A stretch of DNA of 64,000 nt from Ostrinia nubilalis. Taxonomy: Eukaryota > Arthropoda > Insecta > Lepidoptera > Crambidae. The notes under the pieces were generated by a model. That model saw nothing but the letters and a program-made list of their open reading frames with translations. It was not told the origin of the DNA and searched no databases. Positions within the stretch are counted from its first letter, which is position 1. Every line of letters begins with the position of its first letter. The stretch covers positions 7,938,501 through 8,002,500 of the forward strand of contig NC_087112.1 of assembly GCF_963855985.1 (NCBI RefSeq), given 5' to 3'. Made by a program: the position numbers and the translations under genes. Positions 55,182 to 64,000 of the stretch are shown piece after piece.

Positions 55182-55407
55182 TTTATCTATTTATAATAGG
55201 TAATATAGGTATTTATGTGCCCTTATAAAATAATCAATCCAGATACATGACGTAAGTGTTCATCTTCCAGCCAGGTACCTATTATCTAACTTTTTAGGTC
55301 AACCTTAGAATAAGGTACAATTAGGTAATTCTACTTAAATTCCGTCTCGTACTTATCAAGAATTCAGGTCAAATCTCCACAGCAGAAGCATGACCCTTTT
55401 TATTTTA

Positions 55408-55510
55408 CTAGAGGCAAATGGATTTGGTCTACAGTCTACACTCCCCATGCCAGCCAGACGGTTTGGGGAGGCACGTAAGGCTTGGGAGGCACGTGAGGCT
55501 TGGGGAGGCT
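55408..55510 (+). repeat. GGGTTGGGGAGGC repeat fragment with tandem end
   Basis: ACTCCCCATGCCAGCCAGAC and GGTTTGGGGAGGC match 41785-41935. The end is expanded as repeats of GGCTTGGGGAGGC / GGCACGTGAGGCTTG. Confidence 0.55.
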
Positions 55511-55849
55511 CCTTTAAACCATACGTCACTTGAAATAGAACTTAATATTTTTTTAATGTACCTACCTATTTAGATTTTGAAGTGGGATCTGGATGAAATT
55601 GTCGGACTAATCATGTATCACACTGCATCTATAGAAGCATTTCATAAGATGTTCATAAAGTGACCTACTTGCGCATCGCTTCAATCGAAACAATTTGCTT
55701 AGCTTGCGTAAACTATAAAAATGAAAGGCACGAATTAATGCTGTGAAGGCTTTTGTAACACCATTACGAAAAATAAAATAAAACTGGCGAGCAATACAAA
55801 CCCATATTCTTAAGTGGCGAGTACCTACTTAGATAAGAATTGGTTTTAT
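55511..55849. other. AT-rich stretch, nothing recognised
   Basis: No gene, RNA or repeat recognised. Confidence 0.45.
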
Positions 55850-55946
55850 TCAGATTTATTAGAGAATAAATTTTATAATAATACATTACATTAACTTAAA
55901 ATGACTTAAAAACTAAAATTTAAAAATTACTAATGATAAAAACTAT

Positions 55947-56440
55947 TTACAAAATAAAAAATACTTCACCCCCAGCGCCGCAGTCAGGAATGGTGCCCAA
56001 AAGGCTGGCAGCATTGCCACGTTGAATGGCCAGGCTAATTCTCTGACCAAAATAGCTGCCAGCCTTTTGATCACCGGTCACCTCGGTGAGCCTCTTTGCC
56101 AGTTCCTTATAAAAGGAACGAGCGCTTGGACCCCATGGTCCCATAGTCTCAACCCCAAACGGCACAAATATATAACTCTCATTGAGAGCTGCATATTTGC
56201 GCCGCTTGGAGCACTCAGCCGAGGCCGCCGCCGCGCCTGCGGCAAGGGAGGTACCTCCTGTATGAGACGGAGCAAGCGTATCCGCGCATGTTGCGTCCCA
56301 CACAAGAGGACGTCCCTGCTTCCAGGGAATGAGCGTCATGCCGTCAGGTCTCTTGCCGTCGTCACGGAATATGCCGTTAGGCTCTAAAACTGCTGGCACA
56401 TTGACGGCGACAAGAGCTCTGCGGATGACGTCATTGATGC
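55947..56440 (-). pseudogene. PD-(D/E)XK-like nuclease tail, frameshifted from the RT
   Basis: Continues the RT after a one-base frame change near 56441: C-I-N-D-V-I-R-R-A-L, then D-D-G-K-R-P-D-G-M and L-V-W-D-A-T. A PD followed after about 15 residues by a hydrophobic-x-D-x-T strand resembles the restriction-like endonuclease of R2-type elements. The tail ends with Q-R-G-N-A and a stop. The assignment to the nuclease fold is by motif only. If right, this domain would nick target DNA for integration. Confidence 0.55.
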
Positions 56441-58362
56441 AGGTGTCGGGAGACTCGACCAGCGCTCATTTGGCATGAGAGGCCATGGTGTCCTAACTCA
56501 CCGACGCGAGTACCGCAACGACAGCGATGGGGATGGTTTGTCTTGACGCCAAGTCTAAGGGAAATGGCAAGGGATAGTGTACTCCTGTCAAGCAGAGTCC
56601 CGATATTGGCCGAAGGAAGAGCATGTAGCCAATAACCGGACTCTGCCTGAAAGACCGCTAGTAGGCGAGCACGCTCTGCAGCATTTTCGGAGGAAGCCAA
56701 TAGATCACTCTGAAAACGCAAACAGAGCGGCTCGTCCCACTGCCTCTGAGACGATAGAGAGGTAGGTGGATCGGCTCCCGGGCATGCCCTAGTCCAAGCG
56801 TTTCTGGCCTCTGCGAGGTGAGCCAACTCCACTACCCCTAAAGAAGGGGATAGTAATTTATTAAAGAGTTCGGCTGTACCATACGCAGAAGACAGAAAAG
56901 CTGGAAGGGCAATATGCGATATCTGACGTGTGCCTAGTCCTCCGAAACGCACAGGGAGAGAGGCCTGTTTCCAGGCGTTATCGCTAAATGCACAATTTAG
57001 AATTTTGGAGAGTGTCTCCCTGAGCGAACTATCAATGGTTGATAGTAGTCCTGGAAAAAGCCAAAAATGGGTACTACGTAAAAAATATATAAATTTTGGG
57101 GCGTATGCGCAAAAACGGATTAAATACAAAGCCATGTGAGGGTTTATCTTTAGCATATTTTCGGAGGACTGCTGAAATTTGGAAATTTGTTCATTAATAA
57201 AAATCGGAATAGCCTCGTCAAAAATAGGGGAACCTAAAAGACGGAGTGACGTATTATTGAGAATTTTGATATTGGGAGCTAAAGCCGAAAATTTTGTAAT
57301 AATGTCTTGTAACTGAACATGTGAAAATTTTGATTCTGGGATAAATAGCTCGCATTTTGAATAATTGAGATCAAGTCCGATACTTTTGAATTTATCAATG
57401 ATGGTGTGGAAGTCTGAGAGAACGGATGAAATATCGCCAGCGATAGTTCCGTCATCTAGGTACCACACATTAAATTTTGAATTTAGTGAATCAATAATGG
57501 GTTGTATTGCCAAACTAAAAATAGCGGGCCCGAGAGGATCGCCTTGCTGACAGCCGACAGATGAATATAATAGGTTGTTTTTGAAAATTAATTTTGTGGG
57601 TTTGCTATAGCATTGCCAAAGATAATTGTAAATATGAGGAACTTTTTGATGAATGGCTGAAAGCAAGGCACCTCTATCTACCGAGTTGAAGGCGTTCTTG
57701 ACATCCACCTTCAGCACCACCTCCGCGGCGTCAAGTGACAGGAAGGTACGGAGAGCGTGAACGGCTGCTTCGCATCCACCTTTGACGCCGAAACCAAGCT
57801 GTACTGGTTGGAACTCTGCAGAAACGGTAGGTAAAATGTGAGAACAGCAAATTTTGGATGCTATACGGCGAAGGGTGGAGCCAACAGCTATAGGGCGAAT
57901 GCCGCCATCTTTTTTCCGTAAAGCTATTAAGTTGGCTCCATAAAGAATTTCGATAATATCAGCTGGGACTTCGCCGGATAGCATTAGGTTTACCAAAAGA
58001 GTCATATTGTGTAATAATACTCTGCCAGCGTCACCGACTGAGACAGAGAGAAGGTCTTTCAGGTGTTGAGGTGAAAGACCGTCTAGGCCGCTGGCAGACC
58101 CGCTTTTGAATGAAAAGATGGCAGACGATACGTCATCTTCTTTGCAGATTATGTGGGCAGCGGTAGGATCAGGAGGCGGAGGCAGGAGGAGATTCGGTGC
58201 TGGAGGTGGGTGCTTATCCTCAAGAGCACTGAGTGTTTCCTGGCAGTCGACGGCGACAACATCGTTGCTAAATAAAAGATTGGCGGCTCCACGGAGATCA
58301 CCATCGCTAACTTTTGATTCAATTAATTTAATGGATTGGTTGATAATGAATGTTATGTGATC
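56431..58362 (-). CDS. Reverse transcriptase, truncated open frame (643 codons)
   Basis: RNA-directed DNA polymerase of a non-LTR-type element. The first ATG is at 58005, but the frame is open and clearly homologous-looking for 119 codons upstream, to a TGA at 58363-58365. Numbering from 58362: S-A-S-G-L-D-G-L-S-P at about 90-99 (pre-fingers motif); a K-D-G-G-I-R-P-I-A fingers motif at 151-159; palm motif A, V-D-V-K-N-A-F-N (D220 catalytic); C-Q-Q-G-D-P-L-G-P at 271-279; catalytic Y-L-D-D at 301-304; and a CxC...HH...C cluster at 614-630. The frame then stops at 56431 through a frameshift. The catalytic residues are present. GC content is higher than the surroundings. I recognise this kind of RT, widespread in invertebrates as uncharacterised proteins, but cannot name its clade. 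It is non-functional as it stands. Confidence 0.8.
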   Translation of the reverse strand, partial: DHITFIINQSIKLIESKVSDGDLRGAANLLFSNDVVAVDCQETLSALEDKHPPPAPNLLLPPPPDPTAAHIICKEDDVSSAIFSFKSGSASGLDGLSPQHLKDLLSVSVGDAGRVLLHNMTLLVNLMLSGEVPADIIEILYGANLIALRKKDGGIRPIAVGSTLRRIASKICCSHILPTVSAEFQPVQLGFGVKGGCEAAVHALRTFLSLDAAEVVLKVDVKNAFNSVDRGALLSAIHQKVPHIYNYLWQCYSKPTKLIFKNNLLYSSVGCQQGDPLGPAIFSLAIQPIIDSLNSKFNVWYLDDGTIAGDISSVLSDFHTIIDKFKSIGLDLNYSKCELFIPESKFSHVQLQDIITKFSALAPNIKILNNTSLRLLGSPIFDEAIPIFINEQISKFQQSSENMLKINPHMALYLIRFCAYAPKFIYFLRSTHFWLFPGLLSTIDSSLRETLSKILNCAFSDNAWKQASLPVRFGGLGTRQISHIALPAFLSSAYGTAELFNKLLSPSLGVVELAHLAEARNAWTRACPGADPPTSLSSQRQWDEPLCLRFQSDLLASSENAAERARLLAVFQAESGYWLHALPSANIGTLLDRSTLSLAISLRLGVKTNHPHRCRCGTRVGELGHHGLSCQMSAGRVSRHLHQ

Positions 58363-58797
58363 TCAGATTTAGGTACAATTTCAAGAATCCATAAAAGGAA
58401 TCAAAAGCAAGCATCAATTCGTTATTTTGAACTTTTGTTATTATTTATTTATCTTTGTTATTATATTATTTAGAAAGAGTAAAAAAGTGAGCTTAGAGAA
58501 AAAATACTAAAAGCGACATCTAGTGAACTCGGCCTCAGTTATATAATTTGTTTAGTGCCATCTAGCGGCGAGTAGACAACTTATTTTGCCGTGTCATTAC
58601 GAAAGTTTATATAACAAGTAGTTTTGGATCTAAATTCAAGGTGGCGCGACAATAGCAAAAAGCATCGACTTGTCAATGGAAATGTCAATCAACTTGTCAA
58701 GAAAGTCAGCAAATGTCAAAATACGGGCAACGGCTGGTGGTATTTGAATTTTCTATTCCTAAATATTTTCAATAAATCAGACCAAACAAGTAATTAA
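58363..58797. other. Intergenic/upstream region of the GCNA-like gene
   Basis: AT-rich. GTGCCATCTAGCGGCGAG at 58555-58573 is a motif recurrent in insect MITEs. Promoter and 5' untranslated region of the downstream gene should lie here, but no convincing TATA or initiator stands out. Confidence 0.4.
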
Positions 58798-58803
58798 ATG
58801 TAA
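58798..58803 (+). promoter_or_regulatory. Start-stop upstream ORF (ATG-TAA)
   Basis: ATGTAA ends 6 bp before the GCNA-like start codon at 58810, in a poorer context than the main AAAATGG. If transcribed, it is a minimal uORF that could damp initiation. Confidence 0.4.
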
Positions 58804-58809
58804 TAGAAA

Positions 58810-61367
58810 ATGGACAAGACTAAAACCCAGAATTCACAGAAAAACCGTAAGTTCCTTTACTAATCCCTAAATGCAATAAATTGAGAAATAAATCCTGTTC
58901 TAAAACAAACATATTTCTTTTTAGGTTTTTTGAAATTATCTCTTAAGAAAAACAGGAGAAAAGAAGAAGAAAATAACAAAGCAAATCGCAGCTCTGACGT
59001 TATATTATTGGAAGAATCTTTTGAGAGATTAAAATCCGACTTTCCTAGAAAATTGAATGTAAGTTTACCTTTCTCAGTTCTGTGTAAATCAATTAATTTC
59101 TGGCACTTTTACGAAGATATTAAAAAATGGGTGCAATATTCATGATGATAGTTCTTACTTTATTAGATTTATTAGTTATTTTCGTAAGTGTTTCTATGTT
59201 TGATCTTTTGTATTTTCAGGGGACACCAAAAATATATTCTCCAATAGTTATAAACGATTCGACCGAGTTGTCTGATGAATCCTTACCAAATATAATGATC
59301 AAAGATAAGGAACCTAGCAAATTTGGAAATGTAAGTTATATTTTTTATGTATTTTTAAGTCAAATTAAAGTAAGTTATCTTGAAAATACCATGTTGTCAT
59401 TAAATATTTCAGTCCAAAACAGTACTTGCTGTACAGAATATATTTTAGTTAGATCTAGTTCCTGAAGATATACCAAAGTGTAGAAAATTATTATGTTAAT
59501 GTTAATGCAAGTTTTAATCATATGTAAAAAAAAGTCATCCCACCAAAAACATTCTGTAAAAAACTAGCCAAGTCTCGATGGAGCTGCTTGTTTATCTCTA
59601 AAAAGTAATGAAATCTAGACAAAGTCGTGCCAAGTCTATGGTTGCTTACTGCGATTTCTTTATTATTATAGTTAATGTTGTGTGACTTGGCCGTTGAAGG
59701 GTGACAAAACCAGGTGCTCCATGACACCATTGCACCAATCTGTCGCCAGAACCACTACCCATTGACAATGGAAAATTGCCACTTGGAAAACGTTGATTCA
59801 ACAGTAACCAGTCAATTGTAGGTTTAATAAAGCTGCGTATTTCAATAATACTTATGTATGATTATCTTAATAAAGATTGTTCAATCAGTAAAGGATGGTA
59901 CGGCAGTGTTTGCTTCGCGCTCGACTTGGCGGGGGCACTGCCGTGCCCCCAGATTCCATTATTTACTTAAGTCTATATTTACTTAACTTTGTAATAAATT
60001 TTTTCAGGTTTCATTCAACAAATCAATAGAAGAGAAGTCTCCACAATGCACAAAAGAATCCAGACCCAGCATAGGTGGTTGGTCACCAGCGCAGAGCATT
60101 ATCTGTGCTTCACCGAGGTACCAAACCGTACCTTCCACTCCTCGGGACATAGCGAACGAGTCACTCGAAGAATGCTCCCTGAAGAAAATTCAACAATCAC
60201 AAAAGAAACTACTGAGCGATCTTTACGGAGAAACGTGGAAATCAATACCAAAGCTATTTAAAGCCATATCTAAAAATTATGAAAACTTTGACGGTGTATC
60301 CAAAAAACTTCAGTTTGATGATGACGAAGACAAAGAAAATATCAGACATGACTTGCAACGCAACAAAGAGTTGTACCTTACCGGTTCAGATGCTAAGAAA
60401 AAGTTTGGTAATTTTTCTGAATCTGAGAAAAAATCGAAGAAAAAACTATACACGGAGAAAGTTCCTAGCACCCCAGACGTCCCGAAAACAAAACCCGTTA
60501 GAACCAGAAACGTTAACAGTACAACAAAAAAGGGAAAAGCAATGTCCGTGACAGAATTAGTAGAAATTATGAAGAAAGATGTAAACGAAGTGACTAAAAA
60601 AGCTGAAAATCTTTGCATTACTCCTACAAATGATGTCAAGAGGCTAAGTTTCGTAGGGTCTTTAGCAGGTATGATGTTTTTAGAATTTATTCAGTTAGAT
60701 TTTACAACGATATCCTATTATTATAGATATTCGTCCAAGCTATAGAAAAAATAATAATTGAGTATTAAGATATAAAAAAATCATAATTTACAAAACATTG
60801 ACTTTGCTATTAACGCAAACTAGGTGGTTTGACATGATAAAGAATAGTGTTAATTTCTGCTGTATTGAATCAGTGTCGGTGTGTTTTTTGTTATATCAAA
60901 AGTCAGCAAGATAACATGATTCATACATGACGTTTAACATACTAGCGGCCGCCCGCGACTTCCTACGCGTGGATCCCGTTTTACCCCCTTTGGGGTGGAG
61001 TTTCGTAAAATCTTAGTGATCTAAAAGGAACCCCCATGCAAAGTTTGAGACTCCTAGCACTTGTAGTTTCTGAGATTTCGTGATCAGTGAGTCTGTCAAG
61101 CAGTGACCTTTCGCTTTTATAGATATAGATTTTGTGATTATACTCAGCGCTATACAAATACACAAAATAATCATCTTACTTATCTCCAGACAACGTCCCG
61201 AGCTGGCGATGTCACCCCGAAGCCTTCCAATACCGCGACAACTATAAAGGTCTGCGGGAGCAACTCACGCGCAGGTTGTATGCCGAGTTCAATAAGGTGG
61301 TGTTTGACGATGCGTTTGAGGAAGACATGCCGGTGGTGTGGGACTCCAAGCTTAGGAGCACTGCTGG
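58810..61367 (+). CDS. Gcna: GCNA/ACRC-like SprT-family protein, 5' part (5 exons, incomplete)
   Basis: Exons 58810-58846, 58925-59058, 59220-59330, 60008-60668 and 61190-61367 join in phase, with GT donors (mostly GTAAG) and TTTCAG/TTTTAG/CTCCAG acceptors, into 373 codons plus 2 nt. The start is ATG in a good context (AAAATGG). Residues 1-314 are charged and apparently disordered, with basic stretches (K-K-N-R-R-K-E-E-E near 20-28), acidic F-D-D-D-E-D (197-202), a K-E-N triplet (203-205), several SP/TP sites and an L-Y-G-E-T-W-K region (166-172). Exon 5 holds L-T-R-R-L-Y, F-N-K-V-V-F-D, D-M-P-V-V-W and R-S-T-A-G (340-374), the beginning of the SprT-like domain of GCNA/ACRC. The HExxH zinc site and any Zn-finger must be on exons beyond 64000; I saw none up to there. 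The GCNA family acts in germ cells in DNA-protein crosslink repair and genome stability. Alternative: another SprT-type protein such as Spartan, but Spartan has its SprT domain N-terminal. Confidence 0.75.
59331..60007 (+). other. Intron 3 of GCNA-like gene, with a repeat fragment
   Basis: Begins GTAAGT, ends TTTTTTCAG. Near its 3' end (59894-59952) GTACGGCAGTG and GGCACTGCCGTGCCCCC form a short inverted pair around CGCGCTCGACTTGGCGG, which I know as the end of a common lepidopteran repeat. The minus frame at 59518-59730 has no coding signal. Confidence 0.6.
60941..61128 (+). repeat. CCCGCGACTTC dispersed repeat in intron 4
   Basis: ACTAGCGGCCGCCCGCGACT head, ACGCGTGGATCCCGTTTTAC, GAGACTCCTAGCACTTGTAG, TCAAGCAGTGACCTTTCG, ATATAGAT tail. 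Same layout as 24670-24872. It sits only about 60 bp before exon 5 of the GCNA-like gene. Confidence 0.7.
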
Positions 61368-61508
61368 GTAAGAAAAATATTTATTTTTAAATTGTAAATC
61401 AAGCTAAATTGAAAACATTGGAGCAATAAAGAATTTGAATTTAAATGTGCATAAATTTGTCTTTATGTATGACTTGGCTGGTTGAAAATAGTCTTTGATA
61501 CCTAGTAG

Positions 61509-61812
61509 GTCATTTAACCATCTTGTGGGTGAAAATACTAAGCTGCGCTTTTTTAAATAAATTAATATCCTTGGACATTTTACACTGCGCCGCTAGCCCC
61601 AAACTAAGCAAAGCTTGTACTATTAGTACTAGACAACGGATATAAACATACTTAAATACTTTTTTTGTAAATACATACATAATTATACATAGAAAACACT
61701 CAGACCCGTCACAGAAATAAAAATTTATCATTTCAATTTCTGCCCGGCCGGGAATCGAACCCGGGACCTCTCGGCATAGTAGTCCGTTCTGAACACGGGA
61801 ACCCGATGCCTA
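61509..61812 (-). repeat. tRNA-derived SINE, second family
   Basis: The minus strand reads ACTACTATGCCGAGAGGTCC, CGGGTTCGATTCCCGGCCGG (B-box), GGGCAGAAATTG, TTTCTGTGACGGGTCTGAG, GTTTATATCCGTTGTCTAGT, and a 3' part ending in ATTAATTTATTTAAA. The A-box region is altered. Lies in the intron after exon 5. Confidence 0.65.
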
Positions 61813-62348
61813 TAAATCTTGAATCATTCCAAATCAATCTCACTAGATGGCGACATAAGTATCGAATTTCTGAAGACGTTTGTAAAAAGTCACTAATGCT
61901 CAGTAAACTATAATGAAAAAATGTTTTACACATTAATTTGTTCATTTAAACACAGTGAATGATTCAAATAAACAATATTTCTTCATATAATAAAATTTTA
62001 TCTTTAGTAAAAACTGAAGTCTTAAGCAATCGTTTTTGCGGCGCTGTCGAAGTAGCATTTAGTTACAAATGATGTAATAGATGGCGCTCATCGCTGCTGT
62101 TTTATTTCGTCACTTATAAAAATACTAAAATAGGTTTGGTTTTGCAACAAATTATTATTTTTATTAATTGTCATATTTCTTGTAAAATGCAAAAAAAAAC
62201 ATCTACATTCAAATAAAAATGAAAGAAACACAAATTAGCATTACAAAAGTTTGGCTATAATTTGTCTAACATTGTGGCGCCTAAAATCGACAATTTTGAT
62301 TATTTTTTTTAAGATTATTAGCAATTTGTATTCCAAATATTACTAATA
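61813..62348. other. Intronic AT-rich stretch, nothing recognised
   Basis: CTAGATGGCGACATAAGTAT (61841) and GATGGCGCTCATCGCTGC (62081) are short motifs common in insect repeats. No exon seen. Confidence 0.4.
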
Positions 62349-62495
62349 GTCCCATTAGCCCCTCGTGTTAAACTAAATGAGCTTGTGTTACGAGTGGGCT
62401 CACCACAATAGTCGAGCGGCGGTGGGATTCGAACCCGCGTTCCCCGGATCTCGAGTCGGCCACTCCGACCCCTTCACCGTTCGGCTATCGTGGCT
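62349..62495 (-). repeat. tRNA-derived SINE, copy 3 of family CGATAGCCGAACGG
   Basis: Best copy of the family: the minus strand has GCCACGATAGCCGAACGGTG, CGGAGTGGCCGACTCGAGAT, GGGGAACGCGGGTTCGAATC and a CGAGGGGCTAATGGGAC end. The acceptor stem is not closed. Confidence 0.75.
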
Positions 62496-63181
62496 ATAAA
62501 AGGTTCGATTGTTTTCCTTCCAATTATGATAACCTACCCAGTGTCACTCACAATAAAATTAAGACGAATCTTAATCTAAAGACCTACATACACTGGAAAA
62601 ACATAACCCTTTTTCTGGTGTAGTCGGTTATAAACTGTATTGCCGATAATAATGTTTAAGGTCCACCTATTGTTCATAATGTTAAGAGCATTATCCGCCA
62701 GTCAACCTTTCAGCCACGCAGAGAGCTGTTAGTAGGTAAGTGCGGTGCAGAGGTGCAGTTAATGTTTTTTTTACTCATTTAATTTATTTTAAGATATGTA
62801 TAGCAAATAAAAAAAAATCTTAACCTAGTACCTATTAAAGTGAACCCATTGTTAATCCCCTGTTTAATTCCATTGTTAATTATTAAATTCGGCCAAAACA
62901 TAAACAAAGTGAGAGCTTTGCTGTCTCACTCGCACGCTCCATAGCCGGCTACTCTGCGGCGACGCATCATAATTTACCTACCTACTAGCTGGCCACGCCG
63001 AGACGCGACCGCGCGGCACATTGGATTGGCGTCCTTGAAATTAGAAGCAGGGTGCGCGAGCGGCAGGCAGCGAATGTTACGGTAGACAGTAGGTAATTAT
63101 CCTTAAGCAAGTTCTCTCCCAAATACATGTCAGTCTGAATCAAGTTGTATTTCACTTATTTAAAATCAAAATGCAGATTCA
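62496..63181. other. Intronic stretch with GC-rich patch
   Basis: 62930-63085 is GC-rich (GCGGCGACGCATCATAAT, CACGCCGAGACGCGACCGCG, GGTGCGCGAGCGGCAGGCAG). It could be regulatory or part of a repeat. I see no splice-bounded exon. Confidence 0.35.
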
Positions 63182-63656
63182 TTCGTGTGCGTTACCTCAG
63201 AGATATCGTCGCTTGCCTCTCTAAGTGACGTATCTGACATTTTTTTCGAAACGGAGTTATCTACGCCATCTTAATTAATTTCGCAAGACGAATCGATCTA
63301 TCTAATCGCCTGAAAATTTTGCAAAATGTCAGTTACGTCAGTTAGAGAGGCAAGCGACGATATGGTGACGCTGATCAAGATGTGCTTATGTCATGGAAAA
63401 GGTAGAGCCTTAAATCCTGTAAATGTGCCGAGACGAGAATCTAGCATTTTTGCCCAATAAGATTTCGGAGTAATTGAAGAAAATAAGAAGCATTACCGCA
63501 GCGGAATCCCATTTTCACCAATTAAGTACTCCGCAACCTTACCGGGTAGGTACAAATGGTAGACTCTCGACACATTTACAGGATACAAGGCACCAACCCC
63601 TCCACATAAGCACATCCCGACCAGCGTCACCATGTCGCTGATGTAACGCACACGAT
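63182..63656. mobile_element. Nested palindromic element
   Basis: Outer inverted repeat TTCGTGTGCGTTAC / GTAACGCACACGAT. Inside, 63203-63363 is one palindrome (ATATCGTCGCTTGCCTCTCT to its inverse) and 63361-63645 another (GTGACGCTGATCAAGATGTG ... CACATCCCGACCAGCGTCAC). No protein function recognised, although a 45-codon minus frame crosses the last arm. Confidence 0.6.
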
Positions 63657-64000
63657 TAATTTATGAATTATTAATCTTATCTACCTACTTATTTAAAAAG
63701 ACCAGTGTCGCGCGCTAAATGAAAACAAGCTTGGTAGGCAGGTACCCATCCATTGGGGCTACTCCCGATCCCAGTAACGTCAATATACTTAGTAGGTATG
63801 CATGCCAGCCATTCACGCAGCACGTGTAAGTGAATCGAAAATGATGCTGTAGTCCGGTCGCCGAGCCCGTACGACGGGGACGGGCCGTCAAAGTGAGTGA
63901 GCGAGCGCGACAGCAATACAATTACGCGCGAGTGATAAGGATGGGTAGCATGGTGTCATTGGACGAAATTCTACGTGTTCGGCGACGATAAATAGAGAGA
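63657..64000. other. Intronic or intergenic, GC-rich end
   Basis: 63850-63940 is GC-rich (GGTCGCCGAGCCCGTACGAC, GAGCGAGCGCGACAGC). Two minus open frames (63689-63916, 63715-63921) have no recognisable domain. Confidence 0.35.

Larger units (their letters stand above)
55850..58362 (-). mobile_element. 5'-truncated retroelement with RT and nuclease-like tail
   Basis: One minus-strand unit comprises a reverse transcriptase frame (58362-56431), a frameshift, a nuclease-like frame (to 55947) and an AT-rich 3' untranslated tail with AATAAA-type signals near 55858-55870. No LTRs or terminal inverted repeats are seen. The coding frame begins with no ATG directly after unrelated AT-rich sequence, as expected for 5' truncation at target-primed integration. 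Confidence 0.75.

Noticed and set aside
56022..56387. 121-codon plus-strand frame
   Set aside because: It is antisense to the nuclease-like tail of the retroelement and has no domain of its own.
59127..59465. 112-codon frame across exon 3 of the GCNA-like gene
   Set aside because: It reads from intron through exon into intron. Only 59220-59330 is supported, by splice sites and phase.
61733..61812. Possible tRNA gene around GGGTTCGATTCCC
   Set aside because: Only the T-arm pairs. It continues into the SINE body shared with 46155-46350.

Overview
This is eukaryotic, AT-rich, intron-bearing DNA. It is almost certainly from a moth or butterfly (Lepidoptera): it is crowded with repeat types I know from that order, including tRNA-derived SINEs, palindromic MITEs, RTE retrotransposon 3' ends with CGAACGAA or GATGATGAT tails, and the CCCGCGGCTTCGCCCGCG dispersed repeat. 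No bacterial genes, operons, ribosome binding sites or CRISPR arrays are visible.

Layout. 1-37 kb is a gene-poor mosaic of nested mobile elements. Its landmarks are a hAT-type element at 3.2-3.9 kb with a perfect 8-bp target duplication, a 3.4-kb structure with 1.1-kb inverted arms at 4.35-7.77 kb around a decayed retrotransposon tail, two opposed 519-bp TA-flanked elements at 12.2 and 24.1 kb, and a TTTGACTA-rich element at 19.75-20.58 kb. At 37.5-37.8 kb there is a plausible minus-strand core promoter and first exon. 38-55 kb is again repeats and AT-rich filler, with a second hAT element at 41.3 kb, a truncated RTE copy at 45 kb, a tRNA-Leu(AAG) gene at 51.8 kb and a GC-rich promoter-like patch at 53.3-53.6 kb.

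The right end is the informative part. 55.9-58.4 kb (minus) holds a 5'-truncated, once-frameshifted retroelement with a reverse transcriptase of over 600 residues, a Cys/His cluster and a PD-(D/E)XK-like nuclease tail. Just beyond it, five exons at 58.8-61.4 kb (plus) splice in phase into 373 codons that begin a GCNA/ACRC-type protein: a disordered N-terminal region followed by the start of a SprT-like protease domain. The catalytic exons must lie beyond base 64000. 61.5-63.7 kb holds SINEs and a nested palindromic element.

Only the GCNA-like gene and the tRNA gene look like functional host genes. Nearly everything else is mobile DNA in various states of decay. Repeat family names are from memory, without database comparison.
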